A DNA stretch of 64,000 nucleotides, from assembly GCF_010500915.1 (NCBI RefSeq), contig NZ_JAAAWP010000009.1, positions 99,176 through 163,175 on the forward strand. Reading direction: 5' to 3'. The notes beneath the pieces are model-generated. The model saw nothing but the letters and a program-made list of their open reading frames with translations, made no database searches and was not told the origin of the DNA. Positions 8,907 through 17,453 of this stretch are shown piece by piece; position 1 is the first letter of the stretch, and each line of letters begins with the position of its first letter. The stretch comes from Alteromonas hispanica (lineage in GTDB: Bacteria > Pseudomonadota > Gammaproteobacteria > Enterobacterales > Alteromonadaceae). The position numbers were made by a program, and so were the translations under genes.

Positions 8907-10610
8907 ATGAACAATAAGCCGGCTCCCATGCCTGATATGACAAACATATCAGGCACACAATTTCTTAAACAGCAAATAGCTAGTCAGCGCCCTCTCCTTT
9001 ATCGTTCGGTTGTATTTGGAGGCTGCGCCTCGCTGTTTATGATTGCGCAATGGCTACTAGTTGCCTTTATAGCCCATAGTGTACTTGTCGACAGTTCGAG
9101 TTTATCAAGTTTGTGGGTATATTGGCTGCTGCTCATTGTTGTGAGCGTGGTAAAACCATGGCTTAACTTCCAACAAAGTAACCAAGCTCAGGTTGCAAGC
9201 GCAAAGGTAAAGCGCAGTATTCGCAGCACGCTAATGACGCGCTGGAACAACACAAGCCCCGTTGCCTTACAAATCCTCTCTGGCGGCGCTATTGCATCGC
9301 AATGGATTGAGGACATAGAGGCTATTGATGGTTACTTCTCGCGCTACTGGCCGCAGCAAATGCTTGCTGTCCTGTCGCCCCTTTTTATTATCATTGTCGT
9401 AGCCTATTTAAATTGGCTTTGCGCAGTGCTCTTACTCGTTTCTGCGCCGCTCATTCCACTATTTATGGTTTTAGTGGGCATGGGCGCAGAGCATATCAAT
9501 GAAAAATATGCGTTGCTCAGACAGCGCTTAGCTGGGCATTTTCTGGATCGCATTGCTAACCTTTCTACTATTTCTCTATTAGGCGCTCAGCAAACTATGT
9601 CTGAGGAAGTAGCAACACGAGGCGATAATTATCGTCAGGTTGTTATGAAAACACTCAAGCTCGCGTTTTTATCTTCAACTGTGCTTGAGTTTTTTACTAG
9701 TGTGGCTATTGCTAGTCTCGCGATTTACATTGGTTTCTCACTTTATGGAGCTATTAACTGGGGCCCAGCTCAGTCTCTCACTTTATACTCAGGCCTTGCC
9801 ATTTTGTTGCTAGCGCCAGAGTTTTTTAAGCCCCTGCGAAATCTTTCAGCCTACTATCACGATAAAGCCAGCGCGGTGGGTGCCGCCAATAATATCGTAG
9901 CATCGTTAACCCAGTTACAGTATGAAGAGGAACAGTACGGCAATGGTGATGCAAGAAAAATTACGCTATCGGAGCGTGACGCAAGGCTTGAACTGAAAAA
10001 TCTTGTTGTGGGCTACCGATCTCACTTGCCATTAAATAAAAGTGTTACCGCTGAGATTTCAAAGCGCGGCTTACTTGTGTTTTCAGGAGACTCTGGCTGC
10101 GGAAAAACGACCCTGTTAAATACCCTTGCAGGCTATCTCAACCCTATTGCTGGAGAGGTAAATGTAACAATAAACAGTAAACGCTCCATTGCCTACTTAC
10201 CGCAAAAAGCATGGATTAAAAATGCCAGCATTCGACATAATCTTGCTATTGCCGCTCCAGCTGCTAACGATCCCCAAATGCTAGCGGCTTTAGAGAAACT
10301 TGATTTAACGAACGAAATCACACTAAAGCATCAAGGCCTCGACACCGTATTAGGTGAGCACGGCCAAGGCCTATCTGGCGGTCAAATGCAGCGAATTTCT
10401 CTGGCCAGAGTATTGCTCAACCCGTCTCAAATAATATTGCTAGATGAACCCACAGCAAGCCTCGATATAAAGAGCAAAGGTTTGATCTATGGCGCTATTG
10501 AGGAGCTTAGGGAGAAAGCCATAATCGCGATCTCTACACACGACCCAAGGATAGTTTCTATGGCAGATATCCATATTGACCTAACTAAAAAAGTGAAGGC
10601 GCCACAATGA
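8907..10610 (+). CDS. cydD: Thiol reductant ABC exporter subunit CydD
   Basis: A 567-residue ABC half-transporter with an N-terminal membrane domain (helices to about residue 320) and a C-terminal ATPase. Walker A is GDSGCGKTTLLN, the signature is LSGGQMQRISLARVLL and Walker B is IILLDEPTASLD. With CydC it exports glutathione and cysteine to the periplasm, which is needed for cytochrome bd assembly. It begins 2 bp after cydB and overlaps cydC by 4 bp (ATGA). In this island, export of reduced thiols could also affect periplasmic persulfide chemistry (inference). Confidence 0.93.
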   Translation: MNNKPAPMPDMTNISGTQFLKQQIASQRPLLYRSVVFGGCASLFMIAQWLLVAFIAHSVLVDSSSLSSLWVYWLLLIVVSVVKPWLNFQQSNQAQVASAKVKRSIRSTLMTRWNNTSPVALQILSGGAIASQWIEDIEAIDGYFSRYWPQQMLAVLSPLFIIIVVAYLNWLCAVLLLVSAPLIPLFMVLVGMGAEHINEKYALLRQRLAGHFLDRIANLSTISLLGAQQTMSEEVATRGDNYRQVVMKTLKLAFLSSTVLEFFTSVAIASLAIYIGFSLYGAINWGPAQSLTLYSGLAILLLAPEFFKPLRNLSAYYHDKASAVGAANNIVASLTQLQYEEEQYGNGDARKITLSERDARLELKNLVVGYRSHLPLNKSVTAEISKRGLLVFSGDSGCGKTTLLNTLAGYLNPIAGEVNVTINSKRSIAYLPQKAWIKNASIRHNLAIAAPAANDPQMLAALEKLDLTNEITLKHQGLDTVLGEHGQGLSGGQMQRISLARVLLNPSQIILLDEPTASLDIKSKGLIYGAIEELREKAIIAISTHDPRIVSMADIHIDLTKKVKAPQ

Positions 10611-12265
10611 AATTTTGGCTATCGATTATCTATCAGAGCGAACGGAAGCGACTTTTCATTGGCCTATTTTGGTCGCTACTAACCATGCTATCCGGCGTTG
10701 GGCTTTTGGCGTTATCGGGCTGGTTAATTACAGCGACTGCACTGGCAGGGCTAGCGATAACCGCCGGCTTGATTGTAAAGCTTGATATGTATATGCCAGG
10801 TTCGGGTATTCGCTACTTTGCATTAAGCCGAACCATCGGCCGCTATATCGAGAGGCTTTATAATCACGATACTATTTTAAGACTTATCGCGACCTATCGA
10901 GTAACAATATTCAAAGCACTCTCGCATAAGCCACTTCACGAAATAAGACAAACCTCAGATAGCGAATGGTTGAGCCGTCTTACCTCAGACCTAGATGCGT
11001 TAGACGGCATTTTGATTCGCTACACGATACCTACGCTTTCCACGGGGCTTGTTATCTTATTGGTCAGTGCTTTTTTGTGCTTTATCTGGTTTGATTTTGC
11101 CGCCGTGTTTTTTCTTACAGCAGCACTTTCGTGGATGTTGTTGATCAGGCTTTCGATTTCACTAACTAAGGGGGCGGCAAAAGCATCAATAGCCCAACTC
11201 AATAGCACTAGAGAGTCTTTAATTAGTCATATTAAAGGAGCTTTTGTTTTATCTAGCCAAAATATGATGGATACGCATCAAACCAATACTCTTGATGAGC
11301 TATCACTGTTTGAATATCACCACGCTGCATTACAAAAACGCATAGCAAAACTTCAGTTTATTACCGACAGCCTATTTGGTATTGCACAAGGTGCCGTTTT
11401 GTTCTCTGGTCTTTGGGCCGTGAATAACCAAATAATTGAAGGCCCTACAGCCGTTATGTTAGCGCTTTTGTTTATTGGGGTGTCTGAATTACTGCAAACC
11501 ATACCAGAACAATTTAGCACGTGGGGAAAAACACAATATGCAAGCGAGCGGCTCAAAAAGCTGGCTGTCAAAAAAGTGGAAACGTGTTCAGCCAATATCG
11601 ATCACATAAAAACAATAACGTGCAAAGTCAAAAACCTCCCTACCATTCCTGCAAGCTTCGAAAGAAAGGTTTCTTTTACCCTTGCTGACACCAAACCACT
11701 TTTTATCACAGGTCGTTCAGGAGCAGGGAAGTCTACGCTGGCAAAACTTTTATTTAAGCTTACTCCGGCTGTTTCTCCCAATGTTGATATGAAGATTAAT
11801 AAGCACTCTGTAACCGGTATATCATCGAAAAGCTTATACAGCGTGTGTAGTTACCTAGAGCAGTCTCCTAGCCTATTATCGGGAAGCCTGTATTACAATT
11901 TAACACTCGGTTTAAACAACGTAGATGAACAAAAAATATTTGATGTTCTCGCTAAAGTTGAGCTTCTTGAATGGGCCGATGCGCTTCCAGAGGGTTTAAA
12001 TACATGGCTTGGTGAGAGCGGCGGGCAGGTATCAGGCGGTCAAGCTAGGCGCTTGTGCTTGGCTAGGCTACTACTTAGAAATCCCGCGCTAGTTGTATTA
12101 GATGAACCGTTTAATGGCCTAGACAACACTATGGCTAAACGTATTTACGAACGTATATCACCGTGGCTTGAAGCTCGAAAATCTATTATTTTGCTACATG
12201 AAGTGCCCACTTTTGTTATCGAAAGTGGCGTTGATTATCATCATGTCGATGTAGATTTGAAATAA
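10607..12265 (+). CDS. cydC: Thiol reductant ABC exporter subunit CydC
   Basis: A 552-residue ABC half-transporter, partner of CydD. The membrane domain is followed by an ATPase with GRSGAGKSTLAKLL, VSGGQARRLCLARLLL and LVVLDEPFNGLD. The N-terminal LSGVGLLALSGWLITATALAG helix is typical of CydC. The ATG overlaps the cydD stop. It is the last gene of the operon and converges on the minus-strand barrel gene with only 6 bp between the stops; no terminator is visible in that gap. Confidence 0.93.
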   Translation: MKFWLSIIYQSERKRLFIGLFWSLLTMLSGVGLLALSGWLITATALAGLAITAGLIVKLDMYMPGSGIRYFALSRTIGRYIERLYNHDTILRLIATYRVTIFKALSHKPLHEIRQTSDSEWLSRLTSDLDALDGILIRYTIPTLSTGLVILLVSAFLCFIWFDFAAVFFLTAALSWMLLIRLSISLTKGAAKASIAQLNSTRESLISHIKGAFVLSSQNMMDTHQTNTLDELSLFEYHHAALQKRIAKLQFITDSLFGIAQGAVLFSGLWAVNNQIIEGPTAVMLALLFIGVSELLQTIPEQFSTWGKTQYASERLKKLAVKKVETCSANIDHIKTITCKVKNLPTIPASFERKVSFTLADTKPLFITGRSGAGKSTLAKLLFKLTPAVSPNVDMKINKHSVTGISSKSLYSVCSYLEQSPSLLSGSLYYNLTLGLNNVDEQKIFDVLAKVELLEWADALPEGLNTWLGESGGQVSGGQARRLCLARLLLRNPALVVLDEPFNGLDNTMAKRIYERISPWLEARKSIILLHEVPTFVIESGVDYHHVDVDLK

Positions 12266-12271
12266 CCGCCG

Positions 12272-12781
12272 TTAAAAATCGAAGCCTATTGCAAGACCTG
12301 TCACTACTGAACTGCCGTGCCCAAAATGATAATCTACGTGCAGTTGTGGAGAAACCGTATATTCATGATAGCGATATTCGTAAAGCGCACCTAGTCGTGC
12401 GACCGTGAAATCATGCTCACTTGAATGTTCAAAACCCGGCCCAACCTGTACAATAAATTGTTCGGTAAGATGTATATCGGCCACTGCAAGCACAGTTAGC
12501 GCATCTAACGAGCCATACGCATATTCGACAACACTTCCGAGCCCTAAAAGGGGAGATACTCTGTATTCATAGTCAATACCGAGGGTTAAACCGCTTCCAT
12601 GTTCTGAAAAGTCAGTATTACCGACAAATACGGATAAATGATTAGGCCCATGCAATTCCTCAGCCCCATGTGCGGGAAACATCATCATACCTAAAGACAT
12701 GATTAGAGATAAAGCTAACGATAAAAAGCCTTGCAAGCCGGCTTGGCGGTTCCGCAAGCCTTTATTCTTGAACATTTTCAT
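12272..12781 (-). CDS. Small outer-membrane beta-barrel protein
   Basis: 169 residues with a signal peptide (cleavage near AHGAEE, about residue 40) and a mature part of about eight alternating strands, for example LTLGIDYEYRVSPLLGLG and VARLGALYEYRYHEYTVSPQ, ending in Phe (AIGFDF). This is the build of a small OmpW/OmpA-like barrel. Histidines cluster (EELHGPNHL, HSSEHD, YRYHEY, HVDYHFGHG), which might suggest metal contact, but I assign no ligand. It is the last of a row of minus-strand genes that begins with the TauE gene at 16871. Confidence 0.65.
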   Translation of the reverse strand: MKMFKNKGLRNRQAGLQGFLSLALSLIMSLGMMMFPAHGAEELHGPNHLSVFVGNTDFSEHGSGLTLGIDYEYRVSPLLGLGSVVEYAYGSLDALTVLAVADIHLTEQFIVQVGPGFEHSSEHDFTVARLGALYEYRYHEYTVSPQLHVDYHFGHGSSVVTGLAIGFDF

Positions 12782-12856
12782 GAGAAGTCCTAAACAAAAA
12801 TGAGTTAATTAGAGAGCTATAGATGTCTATGTGGCGCCTGTCTTTAGCGCGACTGA

Positions 12857-13417
12857 CTAAGCCTCTCCCTTCGTACTAAACCATCTCTCCTGACACCATT
12901 TATTATTAAACCAACCTGCTAAATAAAGGCCTACAGAGAATACAAAATGCGATAGCAATACTTTTGTTTGAAGCATGCCAGGATTAGGTGTTAATAACCC
13001 AGCGATACCGTAGCCCATGCCGGGATACATAACAAAAAAAGGAATACTGCAGGTTGCGAAACCCACAATAAATGCTGACAAAAAGGAAGGGGCTTGCATC
13101 CATTTCAATCCAGTAAACGCCAACATGAGTGCAGAAAAACTTACTCCGATGCCATAATGCCCTAGCCATCCTAGCGCTAACTCCCCCACACGCGGAGCGG
13201 CTGCTTTGATAGATGCATGGGAAAATATACCGTCGGTCATATAGATAACCCACCTTCCGATGAACTCATACCGAGTTAAAGGCTTATCGAAAACGAGATG
13301 TTGTAGGTAATTAACAATATCGAGAAAGGCAGTGGCGAACACACCTAATACCACCGCTGCGATAAAAAATCGGACACTGCATTTTTTGGTTTCTTTGCTT
13401 TCTAAAACTGAAGTCAT
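12857..13417 (-). CDS. DUF2938 family inner-membrane protein
   Basis: 186 residues with four to five predicted transmembrane helices. Family signatures are clear: an N-terminal helix with TAFLDIVNYLQ, GRWVIYMTDGIFSHASI, GWLGHYGIGVSFSALML and the C-terminal PFFVMYPGMGYGIAGLLTPNP. The function of DUF2938 is unknown to me. It lies 107 bp after the SQR fusion on the same strand, with a hairpin between them (13450-13490), so co-transcription is possible but not certain. Confidence 0.82.
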   Translation of the reverse strand: MTSVLESKETKKCSVRFFIAAVVLGVFATAFLDIVNYLQHLVFDKPLTRYEFIGRWVIYMTDGIFSHASIKAAAPRVGELALGWLGHYGIGVSFSALMLAFTGLKWMQAPSFLSAFIVGFATCSIPFFVMYPGMGYGIAGLLTPNPGMLQTKVLLSHFVFSVGLYLAGWFNNKWCQERWFSTKGEA

Positions 13418-13449
13418 GATGAACTAATTTACTTGAGCGGGAGGGGTTT

Positions 13450-13490
13450 ATAACATCAGGCAGTGAGCTTTCTTATCTACCCGATGTTAT
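13450..13490. other. Inverted repeat between the SQR fusion and the DUF2938 gene
   Basis: ATAACATC / GATGTTAT arms (13450-13457 and 13483-13490), 25-nt spacer, with some additional pairing inside. No T run in either direction, so it may be a processing hairpin or weak operator rather than a terminator. Confidence 0.35.
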
Positions 13491-13524
13491 TAAACTATGC
13501 TATTGAATATTGATTTCGCAATAC

Positions 13525-15195
13525 TTATTGAGGTGTGTGCGTTTTAGGCTTTGCCAACCATTCGCGCCCTTTAAGCATGCCTTCCCAATAGATAGGTGGA
13601 AGCAATTTTTCTTTTAAATACCAAGCGAGACGGGACGGCTTAGTGCCATCTAACACCCATGACGGCATGCTATTTAAAATCTTACCGCCGTAACCAAACT
13701 CCGCGAGTACCACTTTGCCGCGCTCTACCGTTAAAGGGCAGCTTCCATAACCATTGTATATTGCCTTACCCGTTTGAACTCCTCGCTCGTAAAGCAAGTT
13801 GTTTGCTACTACTGGCGCTTGCATTCGGGCTGCTGCTGCGGTTTTTGCGTTGGGAGAGTTTGTTGCATCACCTAATGCAAAAATGTTCTCGTACATTTTA
13901 TGCTGTAATGTCGACTGATCTACATCTATCCAGCCATTGGCATCGACAAGCGGGCTTACCTTTATAAAGTCAGGTGGCGATTGCGGAGGAACAGCATGGA
14001 GCATATCGAACTCAGTCTCCACGAGAGGAGCATCTGGTTCAGCTAGGTTTTTGAACGATGCTACTTTTGATTTACCATCAACTTTCACTAACTGATGCTC
14101 AAAGTTGAGGTGCGCATTATACTTTTGAACATACTCCATTAACGCGGGTACGTATTCTTTAACGCCAAAGAGCACGGCTCCGGTGTTGTAAAATTGAACA
14201 TCAATATTACCCAGCACGCCCTCTTTAAGCCAGTGATCACAAGAGAGGTACATGGCCTTTTGAGGCGCACCAGCGCACTTTATGGGCATTGGAGGCTGAG
14301 AAAATATCGCTTTACCTTTTTTAAGATTTTTAACCAATTCCCACGTATAGGGTGCTAAGTCGAACCGATAGTTGGAGGTGACACCGTTTTCTCCAAGCGT
14401 TTCACTAAGACCTTCAATTTTACTCCAATCCAGTTTGATCCCCGGACATACAACTAAGTGCTCATATTTTACAGTTCTGCATCCGTCGACAACAATCATG
14501 TTCTCTTTTGGAGAAAAGGCAGCTACACCGGCTTTTATCCATTTCACATTTTGTGGAATAACCGACGCAACGGTTCTCACTGTTTCATTAGCGTTAAAAA
14601 CACCTCCGCCAACAAGTGTCCACCCTGGTTGGTAATAGTGCACTTCGTTTGGCTCAACAATGGCAATATCAAGGTCTGGACATCGAGCTTTGAGGCTTGA
14701 AGCCACCGCTACACCGCCAGCCCCGGCTCCCACAATCACTACGGCGTGAGAATAATCGGCATGGTCGGTAGGCGTTTCACCACTATTTTTTAGGCGCCGC
14801 ACTACACCACTTAAGTCATAACCTGCCTTTTGCGAAAGGGAAAGTATCTCTTCAAAAGATAAGGTTTTTACCGCTGTCATCGCCCATAACGTAATAGAGC
14901 GAGTCCCCGTTCTGCAATACGCAAAAACTGGGCCTTCTAACTTTTGTAGATTCTCTTCAAATTTAACGGCATCTTCCGTTGTAACCTTTCCACTCACTAC
15001 GGGCTGATAAACACAGGGAATACCCACTGAGGAAGCTTTCGCCTCTATCTCAGAAAATGTGGGCTGATCTGCGCCTTCACCATTTGGCCTATTGCAAACA
15101 ATCGATTTGAACCCGGCGGCTTTTATTGCCTCTATATCTTCAACTGAAATCTGAGGGGAAACTGAAAGTTGTTGTGTTACGTTAGCGTAATTCAT
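13525..15195 (-). CDS. Fusion: rhodanese-like/DUF442 sulfurtransferase + sulfide:quinone oxidoreductase
   Basis: A 556-residue fusion. Residues 1-135 form a DUF442/TIGR01244-type domain with a CRTGTR loop (Cys94 to Arg99), rhodanese-like and suited to accept sulfane sulfur. Residues 148-540 form an FAD oxidoreductase of the SQR family: dinucleotide motif VIVGAGAGGVAVA, CPGIKLDW (Cys250), PIKCAGAPQ (Cys307) and a C-terminal amphipathic tail. SQR oxidises sulfide and feeds electrons to quinone at the inner membrane. Human SQOR has its second redox Cys in GDCTN; here the segment is GDATN (Ala444). A very good AGGAGG supports the start. It lies 10 bp after the second persulfide dioxygenase, so both probably share one mRNA. 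Confidence 0.88.
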   Translation of the reverse strand: MNYANVTQQLSVSPQISVEDIEAIKAAGFKSIVCNRPNGEGADQPTFSEIEAKASSVGIPCVYQPVVSGKVTTEDAVKFEENLQKLEGPVFAYCRTGTRSITLWAMTAVKTLSFEEILSLSQKAGYDLSGVVRRLKNSGETPTDHADYSHAVVIVGAGAGGVAVASSLKARCPDLDIAIVEPNEVHYYQPGWTLVGGGVFNANETVRTVASVIPQNVKWIKAGVAAFSPKENMIVVDGCRTVKYEHLVVCPGIKLDWSKIEGLSETLGENGVTSNYRFDLAPYTWELVKNLKKGKAIFSQPPMPIKCAGAPQKAMYLSCDHWLKEGVLGNIDVQFYNTGAVLFGVKEYVPALMEYVQKYNAHLNFEHQLVKVDGKSKVASFKNLAEPDAPLVETEFDMLHAVPPQSPPDFIKVSPLVDANGWIDVDQSTLQHKMYENIFALGDATNSPNAKTAAAARMQAPVVANNLLYERGVQTGKAIYNGYGSCPLTVERGKVVLAEFGYGGKILNSMPSWVLDGTKPSRLAWYLKEKLLPPIYWEGMLKGREWLAKPKTHTPQ

Positions 15196-15205
15196 ATTCC
15201 ACCTC

Positions 15206-16060
15206 CTAAATAGCGTTTACTGGGATTTTGATAAATTGCTTGCCGCTTTTTGAAGGTGCCCCAAACTGCCCATTTCTAAGATTCGCCTGAATAGCCGGCA
15301 ACAGCAGTTTTGGCACAGCGAGAGTGGCATCTCTTGCTTCCCGTTTTTCAACATATTCAGCTAAAGGCACATCTGGACGGATTTGTTTATTGGTTTCTTT
15401 TGCCTCTTTGATCGTCAGCGTAGACAGTGGCTCGTTACCTTCTTTAGGGTAATCGTGCCCAAGATGTACAACGGTATCGTCAGGCAGAGTAAAAAAGCGT
15501 TGAATGGTGTTATAGAGTTGCTCTGCGCTGCCGCCAGGGAAATCGCACCTTGCTGTGCCTAAGTTCGGCGCGAACATGGTATCACCGACAAAAATTTTCC
15601 CGTCGACTAGAAAGCTCGCACATGCTGGTGTATGACCCGGCGTATGCCAAACTGCTACTTCATACTCACCTATGTTAAACGTGTCACCTTCTTCGAATAA
15701 CACATCAAACTGGCTGCCATCATTGGGCGTATCATTTGAAATTTCGAAAACGTCTAACCAGGTATCAAGAACTGCTTTTATGCCTGAACCAATGCCAATT
15801 TTACCGCCCACTTTCGACTTCAAATAGTGCGCTGCCGTTATATGATCTGCATGTACGTGGGTTTCCAAAATCCATTTATTAATAAGCTGATTGTCGTTAA
15901 TAAATGCAATGACTTTGTCGGCGCTCTCCATCGATACGCGACCAGAAAAAATATCGTAGTCGGCAACCGAATCTATTACTCCACACTCCTTCGAAGTAGG
16001 ATCGAAGAGTACATAAGTGAAGGTTGCTGTTTTGTTGTCGTAGAATGTTTCAACGTTCAT
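15206..16060 (-). CDS. ETHE1-like persulfide dioxygenase (MBL fold), copy 2
   Basis: 284 residues, paralogous to the protein at 3514-4383. The metal motif HVHADH spans residues 68-73, followed by GHTPACASF and GDTMFAPNLGTARCDFPGG. The C-terminal REARDATLAVPKLLLPAIQ matches copy 1 closely. The expected reaction is iron-dependent oxidation of glutathione persulfide to sulfite. The order on the minus strand is exporter, dioxygenase, SQR fusion, a complete sulfide-to-sulfite route: SQR makes the persulfide, this enzyme oxidises it and TauE may export sulfite. Spacings of 10 bp on each side support one operon. Confidence 0.92.
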   Translation of the reverse strand: MNVETFYDNKTATFTYVLFDPTSKECGVIDSVADYDIFSGRVSMESADKVIAFINDNQLINKWILETHVHADHITAAHYLKSKVGGKIGIGSGIKAVLDTWLDVFEISNDTPNDGSQFDVLFEEGDTFNIGEYEVAVWHTPGHTPACASFLVDGKIFVGDTMFAPNLGTARCDFPGGSAEQLYNTIQRFFTLPDDTVVHLGHDYPKEGNEPLSTLTIKEAKETNKQIRPDVPLAEYVEKREARDATLAVPKLLLPAIQANLRNGQFGAPSKSGKQFIKIPVNAI

Positions 16061-16070
16061 GGTATTCCCC

Positions 16071-16871
16071 TTAAAGAAGCTCTTTTGACATAATAAAAAC
16101 GGCGATAACTAGAGTGAAAAATGCAAAAAACTTTTGTAAAGCTGCACCATCTAGTTTCCCCGCTACCTTCGTGGAGATTGCCATCCCAATGAACGTCGCT
16201 ACCAACATGAGTGGAAGCAAAGGCATCTCCAATTGGATCCCAGTTTGTAAGTCGCCAACAAAGCCAAGTAACGACTTCAGTGCGATTATGAATAGAGAAG
16301 CGCCCACAGCATTTTTCATGGGCATTCCCAAAATTAGAACCAGCGCTGGAATAATAAGGAAGCCACCTCCTGCGCCAAGAATGCCGGTGATCACGCCAAC
16401 CACAGCGCCCTCTACAACAATGAGGGCAATATTGGGAGAGGTGTTTTCGGCTGTTACTTTGGAAGGAGTCGCTTTGCTGTATGCCTTTTTCAACATCATC
16501 GCAGCGGAGGCAAGCATTAAAGAAGCAAACAAAACCATAATGCCCAAGTTCTTTTCTATCGCTATTGATTGAAACTCTATAGTTTCTGGAATTGACGGCA
16601 TTAAGTAAGCGCGAGATAGATAAACGGCAATAATTGAGGGAATGGCAAATAATATGGAGGACTTAACGTCTACTAACCCTTCTTTAAAATACCGTACAGC
16701 ACCATAAGCAGCAGTAGCTCCAACGATTAACAATGAGTAACCCGTCGCCACATCCGGAGCCACTCCCATTAGATAAACCAGTATTGGAACAGTAAGTATT
16801 GAACCGCCACCGCCTATTACACCGAGCACCATGCCCATGAGCACGGCTGCAATGTAGCCAAGAATTGTCAT
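16071..16871 (-). CDS. TauE/SafE family permease (putative sulfite exporter)
   Basis: A 266-residue membrane protein with about eight helices and the two-fold family repeat GxxxGxxxGxGGG: first MVLGVIGGGGSILTVPILV, then VITGILGAGGGFLIIPALV. TauE/SafE proteins move sulfite or organosulfonates. It is the first gene of the operon with persulfide dioxygenase and SQR, so export of the sulfite produced is the simplest reading. Its start lies 17 bp from a perfect 25-bp palindrome and 46 bp from site C. Confidence 0.88.
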   Translation of the reverse strand: MTILGYIAAVLMGMVLGVIGGGGSILTVPILVYLMGVAPDVATGYSLLIVGATAAYGAVRYFKEGLVDVKSSILFAIPSIIAVYLSRAYLMPSIPETIEFQSIAIEKNLGIMVLFASLMLASAAMMLKKAYSKATPSKVTAENTSPNIALIVVEGAVVGVITGILGAGGGFLIIPALVLILGMPMKNAVGASLFIIALKSLLGFVGDLQTGIQLEMPLLPLMLVATFIGMAISTKVAGKLDGAALQKFFAFFTLVIAVFIMSKELL

Positions 16872-16887
16872 TACGCCACCTTATTTC

Positions 16888-16912
16888 ATTTTGTTCTATC
16901 TTAGAACAAAAT
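16888..16912. promoter_or_regulatory. Perfect 25-bp palindrome upstream of the TauE-dioxygenase-SQR operon
   Basis: Two 11-bp arms (ATTTTGTTCTA and its exact complement) around TCT, in the divergent intergenic region 17 bp upstream of the exporter start and beside site C. The GTTC-N7-GAAC core resembles sites of small winged-helix repressors in general; no specific regulator can be named. The lack of a T run on the minus strand argues against a terminator. Confidence 0.6.
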
Positions 16913-16916
16913 ATAC

Positions 16917-16945
16917 AATAAAGTATATTCTAAATATATATTTAA
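16917..16945. promoter_or_regulatory. Site C: putative NsrR/Rrf2 operator in the divergent sqr operon / regulator promoter
   Basis: A 29-bp AT-rich imperfect palindrome that matches site B at 21 of 29 positions, including the central TAAATATA. It is 46 bp from the TauE start and 55 bp from the regulator ATG, so it could control both directions, including autoregulation. Confidence 0.5.
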
Positions 16946-17000
16946 TTTTTACATTACTGTAAAATTTGACGATTACATCAATCGATTTTTTAGATGACCT

Positions 17001-17453
17001 ATGAAAATAAACACATTTACGAATTTGGCGTTTCGCGTTCTTATCTATTTGGCGTTGCGGAACAATAAAACAGTAAAGACCAGTGAGATTGCAGACGCGT
17101 ACTTTGTCTCTTACAACCACTTGAAGAAGGTAATTACCTTGCTTATTGAGCACGGGTACATTTTAGGCACAAAGGGGCGTGGAGGCGGTGTTCGACTGGC
17201 TTTAGATCCCAAAGCCATAAATATCGGAAAAGTATTTAGGCTCACGGTAGAAGACGTGGCTCTAGCTGAGTGCTTTGCTTCACCAACCAACAAATGTGTT
17301 ATTTCACCGTCTTGCAGGCTGAGAACTATTCTTCAAGATGCAACATCAAAATTTATCGCCGAGCTCGATCAATACACGCTCTACGACCTAGTTGAAGGGA
17401 GAGAAGGCGCGTTAGCCATGCACTTAGCGATAGAATTTATCGAACTAGAATAG
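17001..17453 (+). CDS. Rrf2 family Fe-S transcriptional regulator, NsrR-like
   Basis: 150 residues with the Rrf2 winged-helix start (FTNLAFRVLIYLA), recognition region VSYNHLKKVITLL, wing GRGGGVRLA and the cluster cysteines Cys91, Cys99 and Cys105 in a segment ending ISPSCRL, very similar to NsrR. NsrR is a nitric-oxide-sensing repressor holding an Fe-S cluster. Two differences stand out. The first cysteine spacing is C-x7-C, against x4 in E. coli and x5 in Streptomyces. Residue 8 is Asn, where NsrR has the cluster ligand Asp8. It is divergent from the TauE-dioxygenase-SQR operon, and similar operators precede three units in this window. It could sense NO, persulfide or redox state. Confidence 0.85.
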   Translation: MKINTFTNLAFRVLIYLALRNNKTVKTSEIADAYFVSYNHLKKVITLLIEHGYILGTKGRGGGVRLALDPKAINIGKVFRLTVEDVALAECFASPTNKCVISPSCRLRTILQDATSKFIAELDQYTLYDLVEGREGALAMHLAIEFIELE

